From an uncultured Gemella sp. (GTDB lineage Bacteria > Bacillota > Bacilli > Staphylococcales > Gemellaceae), in contig NZ_CAAFUZ010000054.1 in the NCBI RefSeq assembly GCF_900766305.1, positions 1 through 13,791 on the forward strand: a stretch of 13,791 nucleotides of DNA, given 5' to 3'. The number at the start of each line of letters is the position of its first letter. Position 1 is the stretch's first letter. The notes under the pieces are model-generated. The model saw nothing but the letters and a program-made list of their open reading frames with translations. It did not search any database and was not told the DNA's origin. A program made the position numbers and the translations under genes. This document shows positions 1-7,604 of this stretch, piece by piece.

Positions 1-16
1 AAAGTGCTTTAATCCG

Positions 17-25
17 TGATAAAAT
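17..25 (+). promoter_or_regulatory. possible extended -10 promoter element for the first ORF
   Basis: TG at 17-18, one base, then TAAAAT at 20-25 makes an extended -10 element. The start point would fall near 32, a short distance before the ORF at 60. A -35 element would lie at or beyond the window edge, so it cannot be judged. This is a weak call from a single motif in AT-rich DNA. Confidence 0.3.
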
Positions 26-59
26 AAGCATACGATAACTTATAGAAATGGAGATGCTT

Positions 60-338
60 ATGAAAAATAGAAATCAACACTTATTATTAAATGAGAGACA
101 ATGTGGCTTAGGTATGTATATATTTGGATTAAGCATACTAGGGGAATTATCTGATAATTTTACAAAGGAGAGTAAATTCATAGAAGATCAAGATGAGACT
201 ATACAAAGTGTTGTAAATGGTATTCCAAAGATAACAACATTAAAATGTAATAAGTGTCATAGTGACAAAAATGACCTTGTTGATTACAAGAAAAAAGAGA
301 TCTCGACTGTAGTAGGATTATTGTCGGTTTTTAATTAG
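60..338 (+). CDS. hypothetical protein, 92 aa, CxxC-containing, possibly a gene remnant
   Basis: I do not recognise this protein. An upstream ATG at 48 is possible, but GGAG at 50-53 lies 6 bases before the ATG at 60, so 60 is the better start (92 aa). The first residues, KNRNQHLLLNERQ, faintly recall the HLTLEER start of IS30-type transposases, but the helix-turn-helix that should follow is absent and I see no frame that restores it. Near the middle is a short hydrophobic stretch (MYIFGLSILGEL), too short to be a firm membrane span. A CNKCH motif near residues 70-74 could bind metal or be chance. The last third is lysine-rich. It could be a real small protein or a decayed gene. The inverted repeat at 340-356 lies just after the stop. 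Confidence 0.4.
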   Translation: MKNRNQHLLLNERQCGLGMYIFGLSILGELSDNFTKESKFIEDQDETIQSVVNGIPKITTLKCNKCHSDKNDLVDYKKKEISTVVGLLSVFN

Positions 339-339
339 T

Positions 340-356
340 CAAATTTATCAAATTTG
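340..356. repeat. 7-3-7 inverted repeat after the first ORF
   Basis: CAAATTT, spacer ATC, AAATTTG is a perfect inverted repeat starting two bases after the stop codon at 338. The stem is almost all A/T and no T-run follows, so it is a poor terminator. It could be an operator or a chance AT palindrome. Confidence 0.3.
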
Positions 357-378
357 TAAGTTTTCGATGTGTTTTAGT

Positions 379-447
379 ATGAAAATGATGGAAAATTATC
401 AATTTTGTAATATTATATTAGTAAGTTTTGTAATTATTGTAAAATAG
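379..447 (+). CDS. candidate 22-aa hydrophobic peptide upstream of the Rgg-like gene
   Basis: A 22-codon reading frame runs from ATG 379 to TAG 445-447 and ends 46 bases before the regulator's start. It begins MKMMENYQF and ends with a strongly hydrophobic tail (ILVSFVIIVK). This is the general build of short hydrophobic peptide (SHP) pheromone precursors that pair with Rgg regulators: a charged start and a hydrophobic C-terminal segment from which a mature peptide is cut. Against it, there is no Shine-Dalgarno sequence before any of its ATGs (379, 385, 388). Known shp genes usually lie divergent from, or overlapping, their rgg, and AT-rich DNA easily encodes hydrophobic runs. Treat it as a candidate only. 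Confidence 0.25.
   Translation: MKMMENYQFCNIILVSFVIIVK
403..434 (+). repeat. direct repeat TTTTGTAAT x2 upstream of the Rgg-like gene
   Basis: TTTTGTAAT occurs at 403-411 and again at 426-434, 23 bases apart. Both copies lie within about 90 bases upstream of the regulator's start, where a promoter and regulator-binding sites would be expected. I found no clear -35/-10 pair here; TAAAAT at 440-445 is the best -10-like hexamer. Confidence 0.25.
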
Positions 448-482
448 TATTGTAGATAAAGGATTGAAAGAAAATATTGGGT

Positions 483-487
483 GGAGG
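483..487 (+). promoter_or_regulatory. ribosome binding site that sets the Rgg-like start
   Basis: GGAGG at 483-487 sits 6 bases before the ATG at 494. The alternative start, a TTG at 464, would add ten residues but has a much weaker site before it. This favours 494. Confidence 0.8.
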
Positions 488-493
488 AAATTT

Positions 494-1423
494 ATGACAA
501 ATAAATCAATTCATGGGAAGGTGTTTAAAGAGTTAAGACTTGAACGTGGCGTGAAATTAAAAGATGCCGCTGGTGAAGTGATTTCTGCGCAAACATTAAG
601 AAGATTTGAGGCGGATGAGACGAGTGTTTCGCTTGTAGTGTTTGAAAAACTTCTTGGAAGTCTTGGAATAGGATATATTGAATATTTAACAGAATTACTT
701 CCTAGATTAGAATCTGATTATAAGGAATTGACAATTGATGTACTAAAATTTGCTAGAGTTGGTAATTATTCTGGTATGATGACTCATCTAGTTAGAAAAT
801 TAAAGGATGATAAAATTACTTTATCTGAGAGATTATTTATAGCTGTTATGATTACTGGATATTCAGGGATACTTCCAGAAAAATTTAAAGAAAATAACAA
901 GATTCTTTTAAAGTATTTCCAAGGAATAGAGATGCTAAGCTTGAATGAAAAAGCAGCATTGAATGGGATAATTACTACTAGTAGTACAAAAGAGATACCG
1001 TTAGAATTTGTAAGAAGGACTATAGCGGACAGTCTAGGTTATAATCCAGATGTTGAAGGGATAAACATAATATCTACAATAATTACATTTAGAGTATTAC
1101 ATAGTAGTATTGGATTTTTGTTAAGAAGTGGAAATTGTAATGAGGCAGAAGAAGTATGCAAAAAAGTAATTGAAATACTAGATTTAATAGATATTACATT
1201 AAGTCATATCAAACCAACATTTGCTGTTCATACATACATACTACTTGCTCAGATAAAACTTGCTCAAAATAAAGTTGAAGGTGTAGAGTTAGCCAATAAA
1301 TGTATTAGACAAATCGATGCCTCTATAGACTTATATAATAGCACTAAAGAAATAAATAACAGAAAAGATTATGTTGACAGATTCTATGAATTAAACAAAA
1401 CAGGAGTCGAATTTGATTTCTAA
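494..1423 (+). CDS. Rgg/GadR/MutR-family transcriptional regulator
   Basis: A 309-aa protein, about the usual Rgg length (280-300 aa). The N-terminal 60 residues form an XRE-type helix-turn-helix: GKVFKELRLERGVKLKDAA, then SAQTLRRFEADE, which matches the Rgg pattern S-x-Q-x-L-R-R-F-E. The rest is all-helical and TPR-like, as in the peptide-binding domain of Rgg proteins. Members bind DNA as dimers and often respond to short hydrophobic peptides imported by the oligopeptide permease; here peptide response is inferred from the family only. The start is chosen from the GGAGG at 483-487. The gene stands alone, followed by a terminator at 1443-1487. A hydrophobic 22-codon ORF lies just upstream and could encode a cognate peptide. 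Its target genes cannot be told from this window. Confidence 0.85.
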   Translation: MTNKSIHGKVFKELRLERGVKLKDAAGEVISAQTLRRFEADETSVSLVVFEKLLGSLGIGYIEYLTELLPRLESDYKELTIDVLKFARVGNYSGMMTHLVRKLKDDKITLSERLFIAVMITGYSGILPEKFKENNKILLKYFQGIEMLSLNEKAALNGIITTSSTKEIPLEFVRRTIADSLGYNPDVEGINIISTIITFRVLHSSIGFLLRSGNCNEAEEVCKKVIEILDLIDITLSHIKPTFAVHTYILLAQIKLAQNKVEGVELANKCIRQIDASIDLYNSTKEINNRKDYVDRFYELNKTGVEFDF

Positions 1424-1442
1424 ATGAATATTAAATATTTAA

Positions 1443-1487
1443 AGAGTTAAGTTAGTAAGCTGTGATTTACTAGCTAACTCTTTTTTA
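1443..1487 (+). terminator. intrinsic terminator after the Rgg-like gene
   Basis: AGAGTTA at 1443-1449 pairs with TAACTCT at 1475-1481. TAGTAA/TTACTA pairing continues inside after a small internal loop. A run of T follows (1481-1486). It lies 20 bases after the regulator's stop and separates it from mutS. Confidence 0.8.
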
Positions 1488-1529
1488 TTTGTTTTACCAC
1501 ATGTCATACTACTAAAAAATAACGATTTA

Positions 1530-1538
1530 TGCTAAAAT
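1530..1538 (+). promoter_or_regulatory. probable extended -10 promoter element for the mutS-mutL-miaA operon
   Basis: TG, one base, then TAAAAT at 1533-1538 is a good extended -10 element about 50 bases before mutS. No convincing -35 hexamer stands at 16-18 bases upstream. It is the best promoter candidate between the preceding terminator and mutS. Confidence 0.4.
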
Positions 1539-1588
1539 TATATATGTTATAAATACATGGAAGAAATAAAGAGAAAGGAACTTTTGAG

Positions 1589-4351
1589 ATGAAATATACT
1601 CCAATGATAGAACAATATCTGAAGATAAAAAAAGATTATCAGGACATGTTTTTATTTTACCGTCTTGGTGATTTTTATGAGATGTTCTTTGAAGATGCGA
1701 CTAGAGCGTCAAAAATATTAGAAATAACCTTAACTGCTCGTGATGGAGGAGCTGAAAAAATTCCTATGTGTGGAGTTCCATTTCATTCATCAGCTACTTA
1801 TATTGATACTTTAGTAAATAACGGCTATAAAGTAGCGATATGTGAACAAGTCTCTGAACCAGGTCAAGGGAAAATCGTGGAACGTAAGGTAGTTCAAGTA
1901 ATCACACCAGGGACTTATATGAATTATAAAAACTATGATGAAAATAACTATTTAGGTAGTGCATATGTAAAAGATAATAATATCTACTTTGCATTTTGTG
2001 ATATTATGACAGGGGATAGCCGTTGTACTGTTCTTAAAACAATGACTGACCTACAAGATGAGGTACTAAAAAATAATATTAAAGAAGTGATTAGCATAAA
2101 AGATCAAGAGTTGGATATTAGTGCTTATATTACTGAAGTTGAATTAACTAATGATATTACTAAGGAAAAAACAAGTAATATTACTGATAGTAATCTTCGT
2201 ATTGCTTGCGATGTTCTTTTAGACTATATTGAAAAAACTCAAAATAAAGATATTTCAAGCTTAAAAGATTTTGAAGTATATTTCAAAGATAAGTTTGTTT
2301 ATATGACTAACTACTCGTTAAAAAACTTGGAAGTTACTCAAAATATGGCTAATGGTGGAAAAAAAGGTTCTCTTCTTAGTATTGTGGATAAAACATCAAC
2401 AGCTGCAGGTTCAAGAAAACTTAAAAAATGGTTAGAGAACCCATTACTAGATCTTAAAGAAATTAAAAAACGTCAGGAAATCGTAGAAGATTTTACTAAA
2501 CATTACTTTGAAAAAGCTGATGTGAAAACTAGTTTGAAAGAAGTATATGACCTTGAGAGAATTTCTACAAAAGTTTCTTATAATATTGTAAGTCCTAAGG
2601 AATTATTAAATCTGAAGAAAACTCTAGCTCAAATACCTGAAATTAAGAAGTTGTTATTAGGATTTGAATCTAATAAATTAAAAGATATCGCAGAGAATAT
2701 CGACGAATTAACAGATTTATACGACTATCTTGAAGCGACAATCCATGAAGAAGCTGGTCAAACAGTTAAAGAAGGAAATGTAATTAAATTAGGCTTTAAT
2801 GAAGAGTTAGATAGTTATAAAAATGCTAGTAAGAATGGAAATAGAATATTACTAGAAATCGAAGAACGTGAAAAAGAGAGAACTGGAGTTAAAAATCTAA
2901 AAGTTGGATACAATAAGATATTCGGTTACTTTATTGAGGTATCTAAAGTAGGGCTTAAGACTATAGATCCAACAGAACTAGGTTATCATAGGAAACAAAC
3001 TCTTTCTAACTGTGAGAGATTCGTATCTGAAGAATTGAAAAAAGTTGAAGAGCATATCGTAAATTCTAAGACGAAAATCGAAGAGTTAGAATTACAATTA
3101 TTCCAAGAAGTTAAGACTAAGATTCATAATTATATAGTAAGACTGCAAAGAGTTGCGAATACTCTAAGTGATATTGATGTTTTTGTTTCATTATCTGATG
3201 TTGCAGAAGAATATGGTTATGTAAAGCCTGAGTTCAACGATAATAATATTATTGATATTGTTGATGGTCGTCATCCGATTGTTGAGAGAAATGTGAGTGC
3301 TGATAGTTATATTAGTAATGATTGTAAAGTGGATAAAGATAATAATATCTTGCTTATTACAGGGCCTAATATGTCTGGTAAATCTACTTATATGAGACAA
3401 CTTGCTCTTATAGTGATTCTTGCACAAATCGGATCATTTGTTCCAGCGACTTCTGCGAATTTACCGATTTTCGATAAAATATTTACGAGAATAGGTGCGA
3501 GCGATGATCTGGCTGGTGGTAAATCAACGTTTATGGTTGAGATGATTGAAGCGAAGAATGCTTTAGTTGAATCTACTGCAAATTCATTATTAATTTTTGA
3601 TGAGATTGGTCGTGGAACATCGACATACGATGGTATTGCCTTGGCTCAATCGATATTAGAATACATTAATAATACTATCAAATGTAAAACATTATTCTCA
3701 ACTCACTATCACGAGCTTACAAAATTAGAAAATATTACCCAGGGAATAAAGAATATTCACGTTTCTGCAAAAGAAGATCATGGGAAATTAATTTTCTTAT
3801 ACAAAATTAATGAAGGACCTATTGAGAAGAGTTATGGTATACATGTTGCTCAACTTGCTCATCTACCAGAAGATGTTATCGTAGGTGCTAATAAAATCCT
3901 AAGAGAATTAGAAAGTGGAAATAAAGGTAGTGAAGACCTTGTTGATAATGCTAGATATAACAAAGTATTATTAAATGATGCTTCATCACAAGAATCTGAA
4001 GAAAAACTAAGAGAAAAAATACGTCAAGAACTTGAAAAAGAATATAGTAGCAGAGCAGTTAAAGAAGAAGTTGAAAAAGTAGACGAGGAAGCTTTAAGAT
4101 TACAACTTCGTTCTGAACTAGAAAAAGAACTTAAAGAAGAATTAGAGAAAACTATTAGAAAACAATTAAAAGCTGAAGAGAAATCGAAGAAAAATTATGC
4201 AAAATTACAATTAGATTTCGATGGCGATAATGATAAATTTAATGAAATCAAAAAGCAATTAGAGAGTGTAAACTTTTTAGAAACAACTCCAATGCAGGCA
4301 TTCAATCTTCTTTATGAATTACAACGAAAAATAAGTGAGGATGTGAAATAA
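1589..4351 (+). CDS. mutS: DNA mismatch repair protein MutS
   Basis: MutS binds mismatched or looped-out bases and, with ATP, recruits MutL. The mismatch-contacting F-x-E motif appears as GDFYEMF (F29, E31). Connector, lever and clamp regions follow to about residue 540. The ATPase domain has Walker A GPNMSGKST (592-600), Walker B LLIFDE (D671, E672), then RGTSTYDG and STHYHEL. AAAGGAA at 1574-1580 lies 8 bases before the ATG. At 920 aa it is longer than the usual 840-870. The extra length is a charged, heptad-like Glu/Lys helix at about residues 800-868, placed between the ATPase domain and a clamp-binding-like QLDFD (874-878). The C-terminal TPMQAFNLLYEL segment (about 899-911) is intact. 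It is the first gene of the operon; mutL starts 5 bases after its stop. Confidence 0.97.
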   Translation: MKYTPMIEQYLKIKKDYQDMFLFYRLGDFYEMFFEDATRASKILEITLTARDGGAEKIPMCGVPFHSSATYIDTLVNNGYKVAICEQVSEPGQGKIVERKVVQVITPGTYMNYKNYDENNYLGSAYVKDNNIYFAFCDIMTGDSRCTVLKTMTDLQDEVLKNNIKEVISIKDQELDISAYITEVELTNDITKEKTSNITDSNLRIACDVLLDYIEKTQNKDISSLKDFEVYFKDKFVYMTNYSLKNLEVTQNMANGGKKGSLLSIVDKTSTAAGSRKLKKWLENPLLDLKEIKKRQEIVEDFTKHYFEKADVKTSLKEVYDLERISTKVSYNIVSPKELLNLKKTLAQIPEIKKLLLGFESNKLKDIAENIDELTDLYDYLEATIHEEAGQTVKEGNVIKLGFNEELDSYKNASKNGNRILLEIEEREKERTGVKNLKVGYNKIFGYFIEVSKVGLKTIDPTELGYHRKQTLSNCERFVSEELKKVEEHIVNSKTKIEELELQLFQEVKTKIHNYIVRLQRVANTLSDIDVFVSLSDVAEEYGYVKPEFNDNNIIDIVDGRHPIVERNVSADSYISNDCKVDKDNNILLITGPNMSGKSTYMRQLALIVILAQIGSFVPATSANLPIFDKIFTRIGASDDLAGGKSTFMVEMIEAKNALVESTANSLLIFDEIGRGTSTYDGIALAQSILEYINNTIKCKTLFSTHYHELTKLENITQGIKNIHVSAKEDHGKLIFLYKINEGPIEKSYGIHVAQLAHLPEDVIVGANKILRELESGNKGSEDLVDNARYNKVLLNDASSQESEEKLREKIRQELEKEYSSRAVKEEVEKVDEEALRLQLRSELEKELKEELEKTIRKQLKAEEKSKKNYAKLQLDFDGDNDKFNEIKKQLESVNFLETTPMQAFNLLYELQRKISEDVK

Positions 4352-4356
4352 ATTAA

Positions 4357-6477
4357 ATGGGAAAAATAAATATATTATCTGCAGAATTATCAAATAAAAT
4401 AGCGGCGGGAGAAGTTGTCGAAAGACCTTCTTCTGTTGTTAAAGAGCTTGTAGAAAACTCTATCGATGCAGGAAGTACTAATATCAAAATTATAATTAAA
4501 GAATTTGGTATTCAACAAATTAGAATTATTGATAATGGTAGTGGTATTTCTAATGATGATTTGGCACGTGCGTTTTTACGTCATGCGACTAGTAAAATAA
4601 GTGCTGACTATGATTTATTTCACATAGAAACTCTAGGTTTTAGAGGTGAGGCATTAGCGAGTATTTCATCTGTTAGTAAAGTAGTAATTAAGAGTTGTGC
4701 AGGTGAAGCGCAAGGGAAGATGTTAGTTCTTGAAGGTGGTAAAGTAGTTTCTGAGGAATACTATGCACCTATTAAGGGGACTGATTTAAGTGTGGAGAAT
4801 TTATTCTACAATACACCAGCAAGATTGAAATATCTACGCAATCCTCACACAGAACAAGCTAATATTACTAATATTATTCATAAATTTGCTCTGTCTTATC
4901 CTAATGTAGCTTTCGAACTACATGTAGACGGAAAGATTACTTTTAAAACTTATGGTGATGGTGATGTTCATAAGATTTTATCTAAAATCTATAATATGGG
5001 TGTCGCTAGAAATATGATTGAATTTAGTGGAAGTAATGATGATTACAAAGTATTTGGTTATATTTCCGTACCAGAAGAGACGAGGGCTAGTAAGAATTAT
5101 ATAAATATTTTCATTAATCGGCGTTATATTAAAAATTATGGAATTCAAAATGCTATAATCGATGCTTACGGAACACTATTAATGATCAATAGGTATCCAT
5201 TATGTGTAATTAATATCGAGATGGATCCAATTTTATTAGACGTTAACGTGCATCCAACTAAGCAAGAAGTGAGATTATCGAAAGAAGCGGAATTAATACG
5301 TCTAATCAAAGAAGTTATCGCTGAAAGATTAAGTAATTATACATATATTCCACAAGGAATGAATAATGTTCTTACGAAAAAAGAAAAAGCAAAAATTGAA
5401 AAAATAAATTTCTTAGATGAACTTGATAATAAGTTTGGAGACGTAGAAGATGAAATCAATTTTTCAGAAGAGAAAAAAGAACCTGAAGTAAATGTAGAAG
5501 TTGAACGTAGTTTTTCTGATAATCAAGAAGATACAAGTCGTGTTGTTCAAGAAGATGAATTTCTTTTCGGAGGCGATTTGTTAACTAATTCTGGTGAAGA
5601 AAAAATACTAGTGCAAAGTAAAGAAAATACGTTTAATCAAAGAAGTAAAACTCAGAAAATTAAGAGTGATTTACCAGATTTAAGCTATAGTTCACATCCT
5701 CGAGATAATAGAAATAAGTTCGGTGATAAACCAACTAAAAAAGAGATAGAGAACTTTATGAATTTCTCTAAAAAAGAAGATAACTCGAGTTATGATGATA
5801 GAGCAGAAAAAGTAGTTTCTAATGTAGTAAAAGATGATAGTCATTTTAATGAGATTAAAGATGCAAAAATCGTTCAAGACGATGATACAAAAGTTAGAAC
5901 TCTACCAGTCTTAAAAGTATTGGCACAGATCTTTAAAACATATATCTTATCAGAAGCGGACAATAAGCTATTTCTAATAGATCAACACGCTGCTGCAGAA
6001 AGATATAATTATGAGAAATTACAACGAGAATTTATTGAAAGAAAGAATTATAAGAAACAGATGTTAATACCACTTATGTTTGATTTTTCTGTAGATGAAG
6101 CAGCTGAAGTTCGTAATAATTTAGAAAAATTTGAAGAACTTGGTATTGTATTTGAGGAGTTTGGAGATAATTCTTATGTTGTTCGTGAGTTTCCTGGTTG
6201 GATAGAAGAAGACGAAGAACAAATGATAAAAATTATTGTTGAGAAAGTTCTAAGAAATAATAATATAACTTTCAACGAATTAAGAAATGATGCAATTGCG
6301 ATGGCGAGTTGTAAAATGTCTATAAAAGCGAATCAAGTACTTACTGATGTAGAGATGAATAAGGTTATAAGTGATCTTTATGAATGTAAGAATCCATTTA
6401 CGTGTCCACATGGACGTCCGATAATCACAAAAATGGAGAAAAAAGATTTAGAAAAAATGTTTAAGCGTATAGTGTAG
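4357..6477 (+). CDS. mutL: DNA mismatch repair endonuclease MutL
   Basis: MutL couples MutS recognition to strand nicking and excision. The N-terminal GHKL ATPase motifs are clear: KIAAGEVVERPSSVVKELVEN near 14-34, DNGSGI, HATSKI and TLGFRGEALASISS. The C-terminal domain carries the endonuclease motif DQHAAAERYNYE (D542-E553) plus SCKMSIKAN and CPHGRP, which complete the metal site. It is therefore the nicking type found where no MutH or Dam exists. At 706 aa it exceeds the usual 620-670; the extra length is a low-complexity acidic/lysine linker at about 340-525. The clamp-binding segment reads K567-QMLIP, where Bacillus subtilis has Gln at the first position (QEMIVP). There is no Shine-Dalgarno within 15 bases of the ATG, so translation is probably coupled to mutS. 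The MGKINILSAELSNKIAAGE start matches the family. Confidence 0.96.
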   Translation: MGKINILSAELSNKIAAGEVVERPSSVVKELVENSIDAGSTNIKIIIKEFGIQQIRIIDNGSGISNDDLARAFLRHATSKISADYDLFHIETLGFRGEALASISSVSKVVIKSCAGEAQGKMLVLEGGKVVSEEYYAPIKGTDLSVENLFYNTPARLKYLRNPHTEQANITNIIHKFALSYPNVAFELHVDGKITFKTYGDGDVHKILSKIYNMGVARNMIEFSGSNDDYKVFGYISVPEETRASKNYINIFINRRYIKNYGIQNAIIDAYGTLLMINRYPLCVINIEMDPILLDVNVHPTKQEVRLSKEAELIRLIKEVIAERLSNYTYIPQGMNNVLTKKEKAKIEKINFLDELDNKFGDVEDEINFSEEKKEPEVNVEVERSFSDNQEDTSRVVQEDEFLFGGDLLTNSGEEKILVQSKENTFNQRSKTQKIKSDLPDLSYSSHPRDNRNKFGDKPTKKEIENFMNFSKKEDNSSYDDRAEKVVSNVVKDDSHFNEIKDAKIVQDDDTKVRTLPVLKVLAQIFKTYILSEADNKLFLIDQHAAAERYNYEKLQREFIERKNYKKQMLIPLMFDFSVDEAAEVRNNLEKFEELGIVFEEFGDNSYVVREFPGWIEEDEEQMIKIIVEKVLRNNNITFNELRNDAIAMASCKMSIKANQVLTDVEMNKVISDLYECKNPFTCPHGRPIITKMEKKDLEKMFKRIV

Positions 6478-6482
6478 GAGGT
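6476..6482 (+). promoter_or_regulatory. miaA ribosome binding site overlapping the mutL stop
   Basis: AGGAGGT at 6476-6482 includes the last two bases of the mutL TAG stop (6475-6477) and lies 3 bases before the miaA ATG. The overlap suggests that ribosomes finishing mutL help to start miaA. Confidence 0.8.
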
Positions 6483-6485
6483 AAG

Positions 6486-7382
6486 ATGAAAAAAATACCT
6501 TTAATAGCGATAGTAGGACCTACTGCAGTTGGGAAAACAGCACTTAGTATAGAACTAGCAAAAGAGTTCAACTGTGAAATAATCTCTATAGATAGTGTTC
6601 AAATTTATAAAAAGTTTGATATAGGTTCTGCAAAGGTGAAAAAAGAAGAGATGGACGGGGTAGTTCACCATTTAATAGACGAATTAGAACCTACTGATAC
6701 TTGTTCTGTATATGATTTTCAAAAACTTGCACGTAAGAAAATTGAAGAAATACATTCCCGTGGGAAAATGCCATTATTAATCGGTGGAACTGGTTTTTAT
6801 ATGAATGCTGTTCTTAATAACTATGAGTTTACTGATTTAGAGGAAAAAACTTATGATATTGATGTTGATATAGCTAGAGAGTATTTAAAAGAAAACTATC
6901 CTGATACATATAATGCGATTGATATAGAAAATCATCGTCGTGTCATCAATGCATATAATTATGTAATGAATGAAAAGAAATCTGTAACGACAAACAACAA
7001 TGGTGATACTGTTCTTGATTGTTATAATCCATTTTTAATAGTTCTTAATACTGATAGGGAAGTTCTATACAATCGTATTAATAAGCGAGTTGAGCTGATG
7101 TTTGAAGAAGGACTTGAACAAGAAGTCAGAGATATTATGGACGAGTATGGTACGGAACTGCAAGCACTAGGAGCAATAGGATATAAGGAGATGATTCCGT
7201 ATCTTAATGGTAATGTTTCTAAAGAAGATACTATTGCAGCTATTTCTCAGAATTCACGCCGTTATGCAAAACGTCAGTTAACATGGTTTAGAAATAAAAT
7301 GGATGGAACTTGGTATGATACTGCGAATAAGGAACTATTGGCAGATGTAATAAGAGACATCAAAGAGAAGTTTAATTTATAA
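6486..7382 (+). CDS. miaA: tRNA dimethylallyltransferase MiaA
   Basis: MiaA transfers a dimethylallyl group to the N6 of A37 in tRNAs that read codons starting with U, which improves reading fidelity. It acts in the cytosol on tRNA. The P-loop is GPTAVGKT (11-18). The catalytic DSVQIYK (D36, Q39) and GSAK follow, then GGTGFY (about 100-105), ENHRRVINAY, and LGAIGYKEM near the C-terminus. The length of 298 aa is normal (about 290-315). It is the third gene of the mutS-mutL-miaA operon, 8 bases after mutL. In many Bacillales miaA is followed by hfq. Here a strong terminator follows at once and the next gene is an unrelated transporter. Confidence 0.96.
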   Translation: MKKIPLIAIVGPTAVGKTALSIELAKEFNCEIISIDSVQIYKKFDIGSAKVKKEEMDGVVHHLIDELEPTDTCSVYDFQKLARKKIEEIHSRGKMPLLIGGTGFYMNAVLNNYEFTDLEEKTYDIDVDIAREYLKENYPDTYNAIDIENHRRVINAYNYVMNEKKSVTTNNNGDTVLDCYNPFLIVLNTDREVLYNRINKRVELMFEEGLEQEVRDIMDEYGTELQALGAIGYKEMIPYLNGNVSKEDTIAAISQNSRRYAKRQLTWFRNKMDGTWYDTANKELLADVIRDIKEKFNL

Positions 7383-7400
7383 TTATATTAGTAATTGTCT

Positions 7401-7433
7401 AAGGCTTGAAAAGTGATTTTTTCAAGCCTTTTT
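7401..7433 (+). terminator. intrinsic terminator of the mutS-mutL-miaA operon
   Basis: AAGGCTTGAAAA (7401-7412) and TTTTCAAGCCTT (7419-7430) form a perfect 12-bp stem with a 6-base loop, followed by T residues. It starts 18 bases after the miaA stop. Confidence 0.92.
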
Positions 7434-7604
7434 AAGATTTATAACAAGATAAAATTTATTATATAATAGATTTAATTTTAGTTTTTAGAAAATATATCAG
7501 GAAATTAAAAAATATTTTAGTAGTATTTCTAATTTAACTAGAGTTTTTATTAGTTATGTGCTAAACTAGTAATACTAAAGATTCTCAGGAAGTAGGAGGA
7601 GAAG

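Noticed and set aside
464..493. Upstream TTG start for the Rgg-like gene
   Set aside because: Would add ten residues not expected in the family; the ATG at 494 has GGAGG at ideal spacing.
3191..3427. 78-aa minus-strand ORF inside mutS
   Set aside because: Covers the strongly conserved MutS ATPase coding region on the other strand; low-complexity Ile/Asn sequence without a start signal.
5692..5877. 61-aa minus-strand ORF inside mutL
   Set aside because: Antisense to the low-complexity MutL linker; hydrophobic only because the sense strand encodes Lys/Asp-rich sequence.
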